The notes: generated by a model not told the origin, from the sequence alone. A stretch of DNA of 64,000 nt from UBA6522 sp965221035 (GCA_965221035.1 OZ244860.1:3658001-3722000), one strand, 5' to 3'; shown: positions 1 through 9,715, numbered from the stretch's first letter. A program made the numbers and translations.

Positions 1-73
1 TGAGGCGAACTCAATAGAATCCGCGCGTCTCGGGGTCTGCGCGGCGACCCCCATTCTGCAGGAGTTGGCCCAA

Positions 74-445
74 GTGTACGCGGTGTTTCGATCAGGCGGG
101 AAGCAGTATCGCGCCAGCGAGGGCGATCGGGTCCGGGTTGAGCGCCTGGATGCCTCGGAAGGCGATGCGGTGGAATTCGACCAGGTGCTGATGTTGGGCG
201 AGGGAGCGGATGTAACGCTCGGCTCACCGCTGGTGGAAGACGGCAGGGTGCGCGGGGTCGTGACCGCCCAGGGTCGCGGCAGGAAGATTGTCGTGACAAA
301 ATTCAAGCGCCGCAAGAACTACAAGCGGATCATGGGGCACCGGCAGCACTTCACCGAAGTTGAAATCACCTCCATCGGTGCCGGGGCGCAGGCTCCGGCG
401 CCAGCTGATACCGCGGACGAGGACGTCGCTGAAGAGTCCAACTGA
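74..445 (+). CDS. rplU: 50S ribosomal protein L21
   Basis: L21 is a 23S rRNA-binding protein of the large ribosomal subunit. The 123-residue product opens with the family N-terminus (MYAVFRSGGKQYR) and has the basic KFKRRKNYKR stretch and the GHRQ motif near residue 90. I place the start at GTG 74 because GGAG at 61-64 lies nine bases upstream. The in-frame TTG at 65 touches that ribosome-binding site and would add three residues not found in the family. The acidic, Ala/Pro-rich C-terminal tail (about 20 residues) extends beyond the E. coli protein. rpmA follows after 18 bp, the usual L21-L27 operon. Confidence 0.97.
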   Translation: MYAVFRSGGKQYRASEGDRVRVERLDASEGDAVEFDQVLMLGEGADVTLGSPLVEDGRVRGVVTAQGRGRKIVVTKFKRRKNYKRIMGHRQHFTEVEITSIGAGAQAPAPADTADEDVAEESN

Positions 446-463
446 TCAGATAGGGAACCAGGC

Positions 464-718
464 ATGGCACACAAGAAGGCGGGCGGCAGCTCCAAGAACG
501 GTCGCGATTCCGAATCCAAACGGCTGGGCGTCAAGCGCTACGCCGGTGAGCGGGTGATGGCCGGCAACATCATCGTTCGCCAGCGCGGCACGCGATTTCA
601 CCCCGGCGCCAATGTCGGCTTGGGCAAGGACTATACGCTCTACGCGACGGCGGAAGGCCACGTGGCTTTCGATACCAAGGGCCCCAAGGGCAGGAAATAC
701 GTCAGCGTAATTCCCTAG
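464..718 (+). CDS. rpmA: 50S ribosomal protein L27
   Basis: L27 sits near the peptidyl-transferase centre of the large subunit. The 84-residue product begins MAHKKAGGSSKNGRDS, the gammaproteobacterial form with no cleavable leader, and keeps the KRYAGE, GNIIVRQRGT and HPG motifs. Its length matches the family. It lies between rplU and obgE, the standard arrangement. Confidence 0.98.
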   Translation: MAHKKAGGSSKNGRDSESKRLGVKRYAGERVMAGNIIVRQRGTRFHPGANVGLGKDYTLYATAEGHVAFDTKGPKGRKYVSVIP

Positions 719-844
719 GAGCGTGCGCCGTGGGCAATCACGGCCGCAAACCCGCTCTCATCCGCCCCTTCGGCCACGCCAATCGAGACCCCATCCGGTG
801 GGTCGGCACCGGCACTGCGCACCGTTTCCGCGTAGCATGATTCC

Positions 845-1861
845 ATGAAATTTGTCGATGAGGCGACCGTCCAGGTGGAAGCGGGCCGCGGCGGCAATGG
901 CTGCGTCAGCTTTCGAAGGGAGAAATTCGTGCCGCGGGGCGGGCCCGACGGCGGCGATGGCGGGCATGGCGGCAGCGTCTTTCTGGTCGCGAAGTCCGGC
1001 ATCAACACACTGGCGGAATTTCGCGTGCGGCGCCGTTTTGCCGCCGCGAACGGTCGCGGCGGCGCGGGTCGGCAGCGCACCGGCGCCTCGGGCGAGGATC
1101 TCCACATTCCCGTTCCCGCGGGCACGGTGGTGTCCGACGTCGATACCGAGGAGACGCTGGGGGACCTGGCGACCGCCGGCGAGACCCTCAAGGTCGCCCA
1201 GGGAGGGCGTGGCGGCCTGGGGAACGCGCGTTTCAAGAGCAGCGTCAACCGGGCGCCACGAAAATGCACACCGGGCGGTTCCGGAGAGAGGCGGCAACTG
1301 GGTCTGGAGCTCAAGCTGCTGGCGGACGTGGGCCTGCTCGGCCTGCCCAACGCGGGAAAGTCGACGCTGGTGCGGGCGCTGACCGCGGCCCGACCCAAGG
1401 TTGCCGACTATCCGTTCACCACCCTGCACCCGCACTTGGGCGTGGTCAGTGTCGGCACGGACCGAAGTTTCGTCATCGCCGACATACCCGGCCTGGTTGA
1501 GGGAGCGGCGCGGGGCACCGGACTGGGGATCCGTTTTCTCAGGCACCTGCATCGAACGCGGCTGCTTGTCCACATGGTGGAAGTGGCCTCGGACGAGGGC
1601 GCCCCAGAGCCTGTCGCCGCGGTCCGCGCCATCGAGGCGGAGCTTGCGGCTTACTCGGACGACCTGGCAACGCGTCCGCGCTGGCTGGTGCTAAACAAGC
1701 TGGACCTGTTGCCCCGGGACCGGTGGCGCACGGCGGTCGACAGGCTTGTCGATGCCCTGGGCTGGGAACGTCCGGCATTCGGCATCAGCGCCGCGACCGG
1801 CGAAGGAACCTCCGATCTGGCCGGCGCCTTGATGAACCGTCTGGAGGCCGCCGACGCCTGA
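845..1861 (+). CDS. obgE: Obg-family GTPase
   Basis: Essential ribosome-associated GTPase involved in 50S assembly and stress signalling. The 338-residue protein has the glycine-rich Obg fold over about residues 1-158 (for example GRGGNG and GGDGGHGG), then a G domain with P-loop GLPNAGKST near residue 166, switch DIPGLVEGA and the NKLD specificity motif. It lacks the acidic C-terminal tail that brings E. coli ObgE to about 390 residues. It follows rpmA after a 126-bp gap in which I see no gene. No strong ribosome-binding site precedes the ATG. Confidence 0.96.
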   Translation: MKFVDEATVQVEAGRGGNGCVSFRREKFVPRGGPDGGDGGHGGSVFLVAKSGINTLAEFRVRRRFAAANGRGGAGRQRTGASGEDLHIPVPAGTVVSDVDTEETLGDLATAGETLKVAQGGRGGLGNARFKSSVNRAPRKCTPGGSGERRQLGLELKLLADVGLLGLPNAGKSTLVRALTAARPKVADYPFTTLHPHLGVVSVGTDRSFVIADIPGLVEGAARGTGLGIRFLRHLHRTRLLVHMVEVASDEGAPEPVAAVRAIEAELAAYSDDLATRPRWLVLNKLDLLPRDRWRTAVDRLVDALGWERPAFGISAATGEGTSDLAGALMNRLEAADA

Positions 1862-1878
1862 TTTTCGTGCCGGATACG

Positions 1879-1951
1879 CCTGACGCCGAAGGAAGTTCGG
1901 AGCCCCCGAGATCCGCAACCCCCGAGATCCGCAACCCGCCCGAGCGTCAGG
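1879..1951. terminator. possible bidirectional terminator with 16-bp duplication
   Basis: The gap between the convergent obgE and nhaD genes holds an 8-bp inverted repeat (CCTGACGC at 1879-1886, GCGTCAGG at 1944-1951). Between the arms is a perfect 16-bp tandem duplication (CCCGAGATCCGCAACC at 1905-1920 and 1921-1936). There is no T-run, so the terminator role is tentative; the duplication itself is certain. Confidence 0.35.
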
Positions 1952-3284
1952 GCATGATGCCCACGTAGTGCGTATTCCACATCAGGTGCACCCAGATGCT
2001 GACGAAATAGCCGAGCGCGATGATCGGCGTCCACTTCAGGTGCCCGAAGAAAGTGTAGAAGCCCCGCGCCTGTCCCATGAGGGCGACACCGGCCGCCGAG
2101 CCGATGGACAACATGCTGCCGCCCACGCCGGCGGTCAGGGTCACCAAAAGCCACTGGTTGAGGTCCATGGCCGGTTGCATCTGCAATACGGCGACCATGA
2201 CCGGGATGTTGTCTACGATCGCGGAGAGGATGCCCACCATGGTGTTGGCAAAGGTTGGGCCGAGTTCCACGTACATGTACTGGGAGACCAGCTCCAGGTA
2301 GCCGACGAAGCCGAGGCCGCCCACGCACATGATGACCCCGAAGAAGAACAGCAGCGTATCCCACTCGGCTCGGGCGACCTCGCGGAAGCTGTCGTAGGGC
2401 TGGATGATGTCGCCCGCCTCATCGCCTTCGGGGCCGCCGACGGTGGACGTTTGGCTCGTCTTGGCGAGGTAGTGGCCGAAGACCTTCAGATAGGCGAGCC
2501 CCGTCATCATGCCGAGGAAGGGGGGCAGGTGCAGGAAGTTGTGGAATGAGACGGCCGTGGCGATTGTGCACAGGAACAGGAACATGATGCGTTTCGCGCC
2601 CCGGCGCATCTGTACCTGCTCGCCGCCCGCATCCGGTGTGACGTTCTCGACGAAGAACGCCATGATCACGGCGGGGATGATGTAGTTGACCACCGAGGGC
2701 ACGAACAGCGCGAAGAAGGTGAAGAAGTCGACGATGCCGCGTTGCCAGACCATGAGCGTGGTGATGTCGCCGAATGGGCTGAAGGCACCGCCGGCATTCG
2801 CGGCAACCACGATGTTGACGCAGCCCATGCCGATGAAACGCTTGTTGCCGGCACCCACGGCCAGCACCACCGCGCACATCACCAGTGCCGTGGTCAGGTT
2901 GTCGATAATGGGGGAAAGGAAAAAGCTGATGACCCCGGTAATCCAGAAAAGCTGCCGATAACTGAAACCGCGGCGCACGAGCCAGGAGCGCAGCGCATCA
3001 AAGACTCCTCGTTCGCTCATGGAGTTGACGTAGGTCATGGCGCAAAGCAGGAACAGAAACAGTTCGCCGAACTCGATCAGGAAGTGACGCACCGCTTCCT
3101 CGGCCGCGTGGGTCAGGTCGCCGCCGGCATATTCGGCGGCAATGAAGGCCCAGATCACACCCGCGCCCAGCATCACAGGCACCGACTTGCGCAGGTGCGT
3201 GAACTCTTCGGCGATCACCATCGAGTAGGCAATTACGAATACGAAAATGCAGAAAATGCCTACCCAGTGCGTAGTTAGGTCCAT
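1947..3284 (-). CDS. nhaD: Sodium/proton antiporter NhaD
   Basis: Inner-membrane Na+/H+ antiporter of the NhaD family, typical of marine and haloalkaliphilic gammaproteobacteria. The 445-residue protein is almost entirely hydrophobic, with about 11-12 membrane segments. Family signatures include AAEYAGGDL near residue 50, SPIIDNLTTALV near residue 123, ANAGGAFSPFGDITTLMVW near residue 160, and AIVDNIPVMVA in the second half. It lies just downstream of the Mrp operon on the same strand, separated by about 170 bp, so it could be read through or have its own promoter. It fits sodium and pH homeostasis. Confidence 0.94.
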   Translation of the reverse strand: MDLTTHWVGIFCIFVFVIAYSMVIAEEFTHLRKSVPVMLGAGVIWAFIAAEYAGGDLTHAAEEAVRHFLIEFGELFLFLLCAMTYVNSMSERGVFDALRSWLVRRGFSYRQLFWITGVISFFLSPIIDNLTTALVMCAVVLAVGAGNKRFIGMGCVNIVVAANAGGAFSPFGDITTLMVWQRGIVDFFTFFALFVPSVVNYIIPAVIMAFFVENVTPDAGGEQVQMRRGAKRIMFLFLCTIATAVSFHNFLHLPPFLGMMTGLAYLKVFGHYLAKTSQTSTVGGPEGDEAGDIIQPYDSFREVARAEWDTLLFFFGVIMCVGGLGFVGYLELVSQYMYVELGPTFANTMVGILSAIVDNIPVMVAVLQMQPAMDLNQWLLVTLTAGVGGSMLSIGSAAGVALMGQARGFYTFFGHLKWTPIIALGYFVSIWVHLMWNTHYVGIMP

Positions 3285-3454
3285 GGTGTCTTCCCGCCCC
3301 TGATCCGGTTTACGGTGGTTGATCGTTGTCCCGGGCCGCCCGCCGGCCCGTTTGCAGGCGCAGTTTGCCAGACATCCCGCACCGGCGTACAGACCGGAGC
3401 CCGAATTTCCTCAGATCAATCGATGCCGGCCGGTGGCGGGCAATCGGGTCCGTG

Positions 3455-5158
3455 TCAGAGGTAATACACGAGCACGTAGGCGGTCAGCAGCACCGCGATC
3501 CAGATCGCTGTCGTGCCGATGGGCCAGGCTCGCGCAAATACGCCGGGTCGATTGTTGTGAATGGACGTCGACAGGTGCCGAGCCGCCAACGTCCGCATGC
3601 GGTCTGTGACCCGCCTGAAGGCCTCCTCCGCACCGCGTCCGCCACGCTCCAGCCCAGCAAGGATTCCGCGTGCGATTCGAAGCAGTGCGACCCGCCACAG
3701 CCAGTCGGTGTCGAGGCTGATCGTCTCGGTCCGCTTCATCAGCGGCAGCAGCAGGAAGAACGCGAGTCCCGAGAACAACAGCAACTGCAGGTAAAACAGC
3801 ACCTTGTCTGCGGAATAGGCGTCGTAGTCAACCGGATACGGGAGCAAGCGGTAGAGCAGGTCCGGCGCAACGCCGAGCAGAACGCAAAGGAAGGCAAACA
3901 CCAGCATCGCCGCCGCCATGTTCCAGGGCGCATCCTTCGGGCGCAGCCCCGAGTCCCGTTGAAAGAAGACGAACCAGGGGAACTTGATGCCGGCGTGCAG
4001 GAAGACACCGGCGGATGCGGCGGCCAGCATGAAGTAGACGAAGGCCATCGCCTCGTCGGCGGCCGCCTGCGAGATCAACGTCTTGGTGGTGAAGCCGGAC
4101 GTCAGCGGAAACCCGGAGATTGCGAGCGCCCCCACAATGCCGCAGACCGCGGTCAGTGGCATGGTGCGAAACAGTCCGCCCACGTCGCTGCAGCGGTTGA
4201 GCCCGGTCCGGTACACGACCGCCCCCGCGCTCATAAACAGGAGCGCCTTGTAGATGATGTGCGCGAACGCGTGCGCCGCCGCGCCGTTCAGGGCCATCTG
4301 GGTGCCGATACCGACGGCGCAGACCATGAAACCGACCTGATTGACGATCGAAAATGCCAGGATGCGCCGGATGTTGTTCTCGAGCAGGGCAAAGATGATC
4401 CCGTACATGATCATGAACAGCCCGACACCAGTCAGAAGCGACTCGCCGGGGAACAGCAGGATCAGCGCCAGTACGGCCGCCTTCGTGGTGAAGGCGGACA
4501 GGAAAACGGATCCGGTCGGGCTCGACTCCGGGTAGGAATCCGCAAGCCATGCGGAAACCGGAGGCGCCGCTGCGTTGATGAGAACACCGACCAGGATCAT
4601 CGTGGCGAAGAAGCTGTCGGCCAGCATCGGCCGCACGTCGATGGAGCCCGTTTGCCAGGCAACGCCGACGATGCCCGTCATCAGAATCGCGCCGCCAAGC
4701 AGGTGCATGATGGCGTAGCGAACGCCCGCGGCGCGGGCGCGCCGCGTGGCGCCGCACCAGACCACTATGGTGGAGAACAGCGCCATCAGTTCCCAATACA
4801 CGAATAGCGTGACCAGGTCGCCGGCGAAGCAGACTCCGACTGCGCCGGCGGCGTAGGCATGGGCCGCCGCGAGTTCGGGCCATTTTGCCTGGCGGTAGGC
4901 GAACAGGCCGCCGACGAAGGCCATGAGCGCGAAGATCATCGCGAACAGGCGCCGCACCGGGCTGCCTTCGAGGGGTTCGATGCGATGGTCCAGATACGCG
5001 ACATCGAAGACCACCCCGTCCGGCACTTGCCAGACCAGCCATAGCGTCACAATCGGTGCGACCAGGACGATCATGCTGCGTACAATCCCGCGCACGCAGC
5101 CGATCAGCGAAGCGCCGAGCAGCAGGACAAGGGCCGGGGAGACGAACTCAAGCATCAT
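3455..5158 (-). CDS. Mrp-type Na+/H+ antiporter subunit D homologue (third copy)
   Basis: A 567-residue polytopic protein of the proton-translocating NuoL/M/N-MrpD family. Visible family features include an early membrane Glu (VYWELMALFS near residue 125), Lys-bearing central helices (TTKAAVLALI, HIIYKALLFMSAGAV) and LSAFTTKAAV. It has a longer C-terminal extension than the other two copies, with extra helices and a charged segment before a last helix. It is the most distal gene of the operon and overlaps the upstream small gene by 11 bp. The cation carried cannot be told from sequence. Confidence 0.9.
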   Translation of the reverse strand: MMLEFVSPALVLLLGASLIGCVRGIVRSMIVLVAPIVTLWLVWQVPDGVVFDVAYLDHRIEPLEGSPVRRLFAMIFALMAFVGGLFAYRQAKWPELAAAHAYAAGAVGVCFAGDLVTLFVYWELMALFSTIVVWCGATRRARAAGVRYAIMHLLGGAILMTGIVGVAWQTGSIDVRPMLADSFFATMILVGVLINAAAPPVSAWLADSYPESSPTGSVFLSAFTTKAAVLALILLFPGESLLTGVGLFMIMYGIIFALLENNIRRILAFSIVNQVGFMVCAVGIGTQMALNGAAAHAFAHIIYKALLFMSAGAVVYRTGLNRCSDVGGLFRTMPLTAVCGIVGALAISGFPLTSGFTTKTLISQAAADEAMAFVYFMLAAASAGVFLHAGIKFPWFVFFQRDSGLRPKDAPWNMAAAMLVFAFLCVLLGVAPDLLYRLLPYPVDYDAYSADKVLFYLQLLLFSGLAFFLLLPLMKRTETISLDTDWLWRVALLRIARGILAGLERGGRGAEEAFRRVTDRMRTLAARHLSTSIHNNRPGVFARAWPIGTTAIWIAVLLTAYVLVYYL

Positions 5159-5441
5159 CGGCCCGACTCTCCTCGTCGCCGTAGTAGTCCTCGCGACGCT
5201 TCAGCAGGTACCCGAGGCCCCTGGCAACCAGCACCATGACCAGGCAGGACAGAAAGCCGAAGGCCGCTCCGAATCCAGGCCAGCCGTCCACGGAGAAGTA
5301 TCCCTGGATCGGCACGCCAAGCTGGACCGCCACGGTCAGCAGCAGTACTGCCGCAAGCAGCCGCCACAACAGCCTGATGGTGCGGGGCCTGACCAGCCAG
5401 TGATCGGTATGGTCGGATTTCTGCACGTTACAGCTCCGCAA
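5148..5441 (-). CDS. Small two-helix membrane protein of the Mrp operon
   Basis: A 97-residue protein with two predicted membrane helices (about residues 25-42 and 55-75), a basic N-terminus and an acidic tail (RREDYYGDEE). It overlaps both neighbouring MrpD-type genes (14 bp at its start, 11 bp at its end), so translational coupling is likely. I recognise no named domain. By position it is probably an accessory subunit of the antiporter; that is inference. Confidence 0.7.
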   Translation of the reverse strand: MRSCNVQKSDHTDHWLVRPRTIRLLWRLLAAVLLLTVAVQLGVPIQGYFSVDGWPGFGAAFGFLSCLVMVLVARGLGYLLKRREDYYGDEESRADDA

Positions 5442-6894
5442 CCAGCTGCCGCGCGAGTTCCAGCGCGGGCTCGTTGAACAGGAAAAAGGCGATGGTCAAC
5501 ATCGCGGTCAGCCACAGCGCCAGCACCGAGGGCCAGGGCGCTTCGCCATGAGGTCCCGACGAATCTGGCGATTCGGGCGCGAACCAGGCCACGTAGACGA
5601 TGGGCAGAAAATACGCGGCGTTCAGCGCCGTGCTGGCGACGAGGGTGAACAGCGCGGCGTAGTTGTCGGCCTCGAAGGCGCCGGCGAGGATGTACCACTT
5701 GGACACGAAGCCACCCGTGGGCGGCACGCCGATCATGCTGAGGGCACCGATGGTGAAGGCGGCCATGGTGATCGGCATGCGCCGCCCGATGCCGTGCAGT
5801 TGGTGAAGTTCGGTCTTTCGCGAGGCCGTGTAGATCGCGCCCGCCGCGAAGAACAGCGTGATCTTGCCGATGCCGTGAGCCACGATGTGAATGGCGGCGC
5901 CGATCCCGGCCAACGGCTTCAGCAAGGCCGCCGCCATGATCACGTAGGACAGTTGCGCTATGGTCGAATAGGCGAGCAGACGCTTGAGGTTCTGCTGGCG
6001 AAGGGCCACCACGCTGGCCGCGAGGATGGTGAACGCCGCCGCATGGACGAGCCAGTCCGTGCCGGGGGACGCGAACAGAAATTCCATTCCGAAGATGTAG
6101 AAGATCACCTTGGTGATCGCGAACACTCCCGCTTTCACGACCGCGACGGCGTGCAACAGCGCGCTGACCGGAGTGGGAGCGACCATGGCGGCCGGCAACC
6201 AGCGGTGAACCGGCATCAGGGCGGCCTTGCCGATTCCGAAAGCGAACACCGCGAGCAGCAAGCCCACCGCCGGCCCTTCGAGCCGGTTTTCCAGGATGCC
6301 CCCTGGCACGAATTCGGTGGTGCCGGCGGCAAAGTGAGTCCAGACGATGGCGGGCAGGAGAAGCAGGATGGACGTGGCAAGCAGCACACCCAGGTAGACG
6401 CGTGCGGATTTGACCGCATCCCGGTCTCCCTTGTGCGCGACCAGCGGGTAAGTCGAAAGTGTCAGTGCCTCGTAGAAGAGGAACAGGGTGAACAGGTTCG
6501 CCGCGAACGCGATGCCGATGGTCGCGGCCAGGGAAACGGAGAACATCACGTAGAACCGCGTCTGGTGCGTCTCGCGGTTGCCGCGCATGTAGCCGATCGA
6601 ATACAGGGAATTGACGATCCAGAGCAGCGACGCGAGCGCCGCGAACAGCATTCCCAACGGCTCAACCGCAAACGCGATCTCGATTCCCGGCAGCACTTCG
6701 GCAACGCTGATGCTCGGCCTTGCGCCATCCAGCACCGCCGGCGCCAGGCTTAAGACAAGGTAGGCCAGGAGTGCGGCGGTGAGCAGCGTCACCGCGTCTC
6801 GCAGGTTTGCGCCGATGCGCCCGGCCAGACCGATACCGAGCGCACCGGCGAGCGGCACGGCAAGCGCCACCAGGACTGTCGTCGACTCACTCAC
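5428..6894 (-). CDS. mrpD: Mrp-type Na+/H+ antiporter subunit D homologue (second copy)
   Basis: A 488-residue polytopic subunit of the MrpD/NuoM family. It shows LFLFYEALTLSTYPLVAHKG (conserved membrane Glu), GKAALMPVHRWLPAAMVAPTPVSALLHAVAVVKAG and ILAYSTIAQLSYV, the usual proton-channel signatures with Lys and His in discontinuous helices. I choose GTG 6894, which overlaps the stop of the preceding gene as GTGA. The longer reading from 6942 would add 16 residues that do not look like family sequence. It acts in the inner membrane as a proton-pumping module. Confidence 0.92.
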   Translation of the reverse strand: MSESTTVLVALAVPLAGALGIGLAGRIGANLRDAVTLLTAALLAYLVLSLAPAVLDGARPSISVAEVLPGIEIAFAVEPLGMLFAALASLLWIVNSLYSIGYMRGNRETHQTRFYVMFSVSLAATIGIAFAANLFTLFLFYEALTLSTYPLVAHKGDRDAVKSARVYLGVLLATSILLLLPAIVWTHFAAGTTEFVPGGILENRLEGPAVGLLLAVFAFGIGKAALMPVHRWLPAAMVAPTPVSALLHAVAVVKAGVFAITKVIFYIFGMEFLFASPGTDWLVHAAAFTILAASVVALRQQNLKRLLAYSTIAQLSYVIMAAALLKPLAGIGAAIHIVAHGIGKITLFFAAGAIYTASRKTELHQLHGIGRRMPITMAAFTIGALSMIGVPPTGGFVSKWYILAGAFEADNYAALFTLVASTALNAAYFLPIVYVAWFAPESPDSSGPHGEAPWPSVLALWLTAMLTIAFFLFNEPALELARQLVAEL

Positions 6895-8384
6895 GTCGGC
6901 ACGTGTCCGAGCAGGGTTTCGGCCGCCGCGGTAGACAGCCACAACGGCAACCCGGGCGACACACCGAAGTAGATATTGGCAAACGCCACGATCCAGATCG
7001 CTGCTTGCAGGCCGGGGGGCAATGCCGGGGTCGGCGATTCAATCCCGGGGGGATCGCCGAAACACGCCGATTCGACAACGCGCCACACGTAGACCACCGC
7101 CATCAGCGAGGCGAGGAGAATGACGCCGACCAGGGCGATGCCGGGCGTGCCCAGTTCCAGGGCGGCGCGGACCAGGTACCACTTGCTGATGAAACCGGCG
7201 GTGCCCGGCACGCCGATGAGGCTTAGGCCGGAGATCACAAAGGCCGCAAACGTCCACGGGGCCCGCCGTGCCATGCCGGCCAGGTCCTTGATGCGCAAAC
7301 CGGAGGCGATCATCGCGAATCCCGCCACGGCGAGAAAGAGACCGGCCTTTGCAACGGCGTGGTTGAACATGTGCAGCGCCGCCGCCGTCAGGCCGGTCAG
7401 GCTGACCAGGCTCGCTCCGAGCATCACGTAGCCGATCTGTGCAACCGACGAAAAGGCCAGCAGGCGTTTCACGTTGCGCTCGAACATGGCAACGCCCGAG
7501 CCGACCAGAATGCCGAGAATCGCCAGCGGCATCAGGTAGGCAGCGAACTGGAAGGCATGCCCGGGGAGATTCTGCTGGAAGACGAAAAAGTCGAAACGCA
7601 GCAGCACGTACAGCGATACCTTTGTGGCGCAGGCAGCCAGGAAGGCCGTCGCGATGTGGGGTGCGTAGGTATAGGCGTTCGGCATCCAGACGTGCAGCGG
7701 GAAGATGGCGGCCTTGAGCGCCAGGCCAACAGTAATGAAGCCCGCGGCCGCGAGAATCGGCTCCTGCTCCGCAACCTCCAGGATGCGTGACTCCATGTCG
7801 GCAAGGTTCAGTGTGCCGGTCATCATGTAGATCAGCCCGATGCCGATGAGATAGAAGGTTGCGCCAATCGTGCCCATGATCAGGTACTTGAACACCGCGG
7901 GCAGCGCACGGCGATCAGCGCCTCCGGCGACGAGCACGTAACTTGCAAGCGAAGAGATCTCCATGAAAACGAAGATGTTGAACGCATCGGCCGAGACAAG
8001 GATGCCCGCAAGCCCCGCCAGAGCCAGCAGCCAGGTGGCGTGGAAATAGTGCTCCCGGTCTTCCGTGATCGCGGCGACGAGGCTGGTGCGACCACCAATC
8101 AGCGCGATGCTCGAGGCGCCGGTAACGACCAGCAGCAGGAGTACGCTCAACGCGTCGACGTTCAGCTCGATTCCGTAGGGCGCCGGCCAGGAGCCCATCT
8201 CATAGGTGATCGGGCCCCCGTCGATCACCGCGGCGGCGAGTCTTGCGGCAATCCCGAGCGCAACCAGGCTGGTGGCGGTCGCAGCCGCCCAGGCCAGTCG
8301 CTTGGGCAGCAGTGCGACGAATGGCGCCATCAGCATCGGAACGACGACCTGGAGCGCCGGCAAGTGCGTTGCCAGCGAGTTCAT
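6891..8384 (-). CDS. mrpD: Mrp-type Na+/H+ antiporter subunit D (first copy)
   Basis: A 497-residue membrane subunit homologous to NuoM/NuoN. Family signatures are FNIFVFMEISSLASYVLVA (Glu in helix 5), LALKAAIFPLHVWMPNAYTYAP, ATKVSLYVLLRF and LLAFSSVAQIGYV. It overlaps mrpC by 4 bp at its start and the next D-type gene by 4 bp at its end. It is the canonical MrpD by position, directly after MrpC. Confidence 0.94.
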   Translation of the reverse strand: MNSLATHLPALQVVVPMLMAPFVALLPKRLAWAAATATSLVALGIAARLAAAVIDGGPITYEMGSWPAPYGIELNVDALSVLLLLVVTGASSIALIGGRTSLVAAITEDREHYFHATWLLALAGLAGILVSADAFNIFVFMEISSLASYVLVAGGADRRALPAVFKYLIMGTIGATFYLIGIGLIYMMTGTLNLADMESRILEVAEQEPILAAAGFITVGLALKAAIFPLHVWMPNAYTYAPHIATAFLAACATKVSLYVLLRFDFFVFQQNLPGHAFQFAAYLMPLAILGILVGSGVAMFERNVKRLLAFSSVAQIGYVMLGASLVSLTGLTAAALHMFNHAVAKAGLFLAVAGFAMIASGLRIKDLAGMARRAPWTFAAFVISGLSLIGVPGTAGFISKWYLVRAALELGTPGIALVGVILLASLMAVVYVWRVVESACFGDPPGIESPTPALPPGLQAAIWIVAFANIYFGVSPGLPLWLSTAAAETLLGHVPT

Positions 8385-8731
8385 CGCCGATCGATTTCCT
8401 GAATCTCGTCCTCCTGGATCGTGCCGTACTCCTCCTTGATGCGCACGACAATCCCGAGGCCGAGGGCGGTGGTGGAAATACCCACGACGATGGCGGTCAG
8501 AATCAGTACCTGGGGCAGGGGGCTGGAAAACGTCTCGGCTGCGGCGCCGTAGATTGGCGCGGTGCCCCCTTCCAGCTTGCCCATGGAGATGTAGAGCAGG
8601 AACACGGCGGCCTGGAAGAGTGCCAGCCCGATCAGCTTCTTCACCAGGTTCAGCTTCGCGATCACCGCGTAGAAGCCGATCATCAGCAGAATCGCAAATG
8701 CCCAGTAGTGATAGATCCCGAACAGTTCCAT
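8381..8731 (-). CDS. mrpC: Na+/H+ antiporter subunit C (NuoK-like)
   Basis: A 116-residue, three-helix protein homologous to MrpC/MnhC and NuoK. It keeps the membrane Lys/Glu-bearing helices and the segment LPQVLILTAIVVGISTTALGL typical of subunit C. The C-terminus is unusually acidic and charged. It lies 3 bp downstream of the MrpB fusion gene and overlaps mrpD by 4 bp. It is part of the membrane arm of the antiporter. Confidence 0.95.
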   Translation of the reverse strand: MELFGIYHYWAFAILLMIGFYAVIAKLNLVKKLIGLALFQAAVFLLYISMGKLEGGTAPIYGAAAETFSSPLPQVLILTAIVVGISTTALGLGIVVRIKEEYGTIQEDEIQEIDRR

Positions 8732-8734
8732 CGG

Positions 8735-9715
8735 CTACCGCCCTCTCGCCGCGAAGCAGTGGTAGATGCTCAAGAGCACGCCGGCGACCGTCATGCCGAC
8801 TCCGGCTTCGATGAGCAGGATGCCCCTCAGTTGCCCGGTGACGGGATCGTTAGCGAGCACCGAGTAATCGAGAAAGTTGCCCCCGAGCAGCATGCCGGCG
8901 ACACCGACCGCGCCATACAGGATTGCCCCGCCCAACATCAGTCCCAACAGAACAGGCTGCGGAACGACTCGCAGCGCATGCTCCTCCCCCTCGAGCAGCG
9001 AATAGAGAATCACGCCGGCGGCGAGGATCGCGCCCGCCTGAAATCCGCCGCCGGGACCGTATTCGCCATGGAACTGAACGTAGAGTCCGAGCAGCAGGAT
9101 GAACGGAATCAGCAACCGCCCGACCACTCGCGGAATGAGGTAGTGCCGCAGTCCGAAGCGGGCACGGGAGGGTGTGGAATCCCCGCCGCTCGACGACGGT
9201 CTGGCCGACATCAGAAACAGTACGCCGATGCCTGCCTGCAGAACCACGAACAGTTCGCCAAGGGTGTCGTACCCCCGAAAACTGCCGAGCACGGCTGTGA
9301 CCATATTCGGTATGCCGATGTACTCCTGTGTCTTTTCCACATACCACGGCGAAACGTGCACGTGTATCGGCGCATCCGGATCGCCGAATCGGGGCTTGTC
9401 AAACGTCGCGTAGATGATGATCAGCGCCGCCGCGGTGACCACAGCGAGTGAAATCAACGGCCTTGATGAGCCCGCCCGTTCTCTGTCCGACGTGATCGAA
9501 AGCGCGCTCAGGAAGAGAACGGTGGACACCCCCGCGCCGATCACCGCCTCGGTCAGTGCAACATCGGCGGCATCGAGCAGGAAGAACGTCGCGGCAATCA
9601 GCAGGCTCGAAATCCCCATCAGCATCACGGCCACGAACAGGCTCGGCGTGCGGACTATGGCTACCGCAGTGATCAACAGCAGCGTCAGCAGAAAGATGCC
9701 GAACAGGACGGTCAT
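8735..9715 (-). CDS. mrpB: Fused MbhD/MbhE/MnhB-type antiporter subunit
   Basis: A 326-residue fusion. Residues about 1-75 match the MbhD/DUF4040 domain (ALTEAVIGAGVSTVLFL). The next stretch resembles MbhE, ending in RGYDTLGELFVVLQAGIGVL. The last 150 residues are a MnhB domain (FGLRHYLIPRVVGRLLIPF, GEYGPGGGFQAGAI). In classical Mrp systems the first two domains form the end of the large MrpA subunit, which is absent here. The start is ATG 9715, overlapping the mrpG stop as ATGA. Confidence 0.92.
   Translation of the reverse strand: MTVLFGIFLLTLLLITAVAIVRTPSLFVAVMLMGISSLLIAATFFLLDAADVALTEAVIGAGVSTVLFLSALSITSDRERAGSSRPLISLAVVTAAALIIIYATFDKPRFGDPDAPIHVHVSPWYVEKTQEYIGIPNMVTAVLGSFRGYDTLGELFVVLQAGIGVLFLMSARPSSSGGDSTPSRARFGLRHYLIPRVVGRLLIPFILLLGLYVQFHGEYGPGGGFQAGAILAAGVILYSLLEGEEHALRVVPQPVLLGLMLGGAILYGAVGVAGMLLGGNFLDYSVLANDPVTGQLRGILLIEAGVGMTVAGVLLSIYHCFAARGR

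Noticed and set aside
3326..4807. Long plus-strand ORF opposite the MrpD-type gene
   Set aside because: It is very rich in Arg, Gln, His and Asp, the usual look of an antisense shadow of a GC-rich membrane protein gene, and it has no domain.
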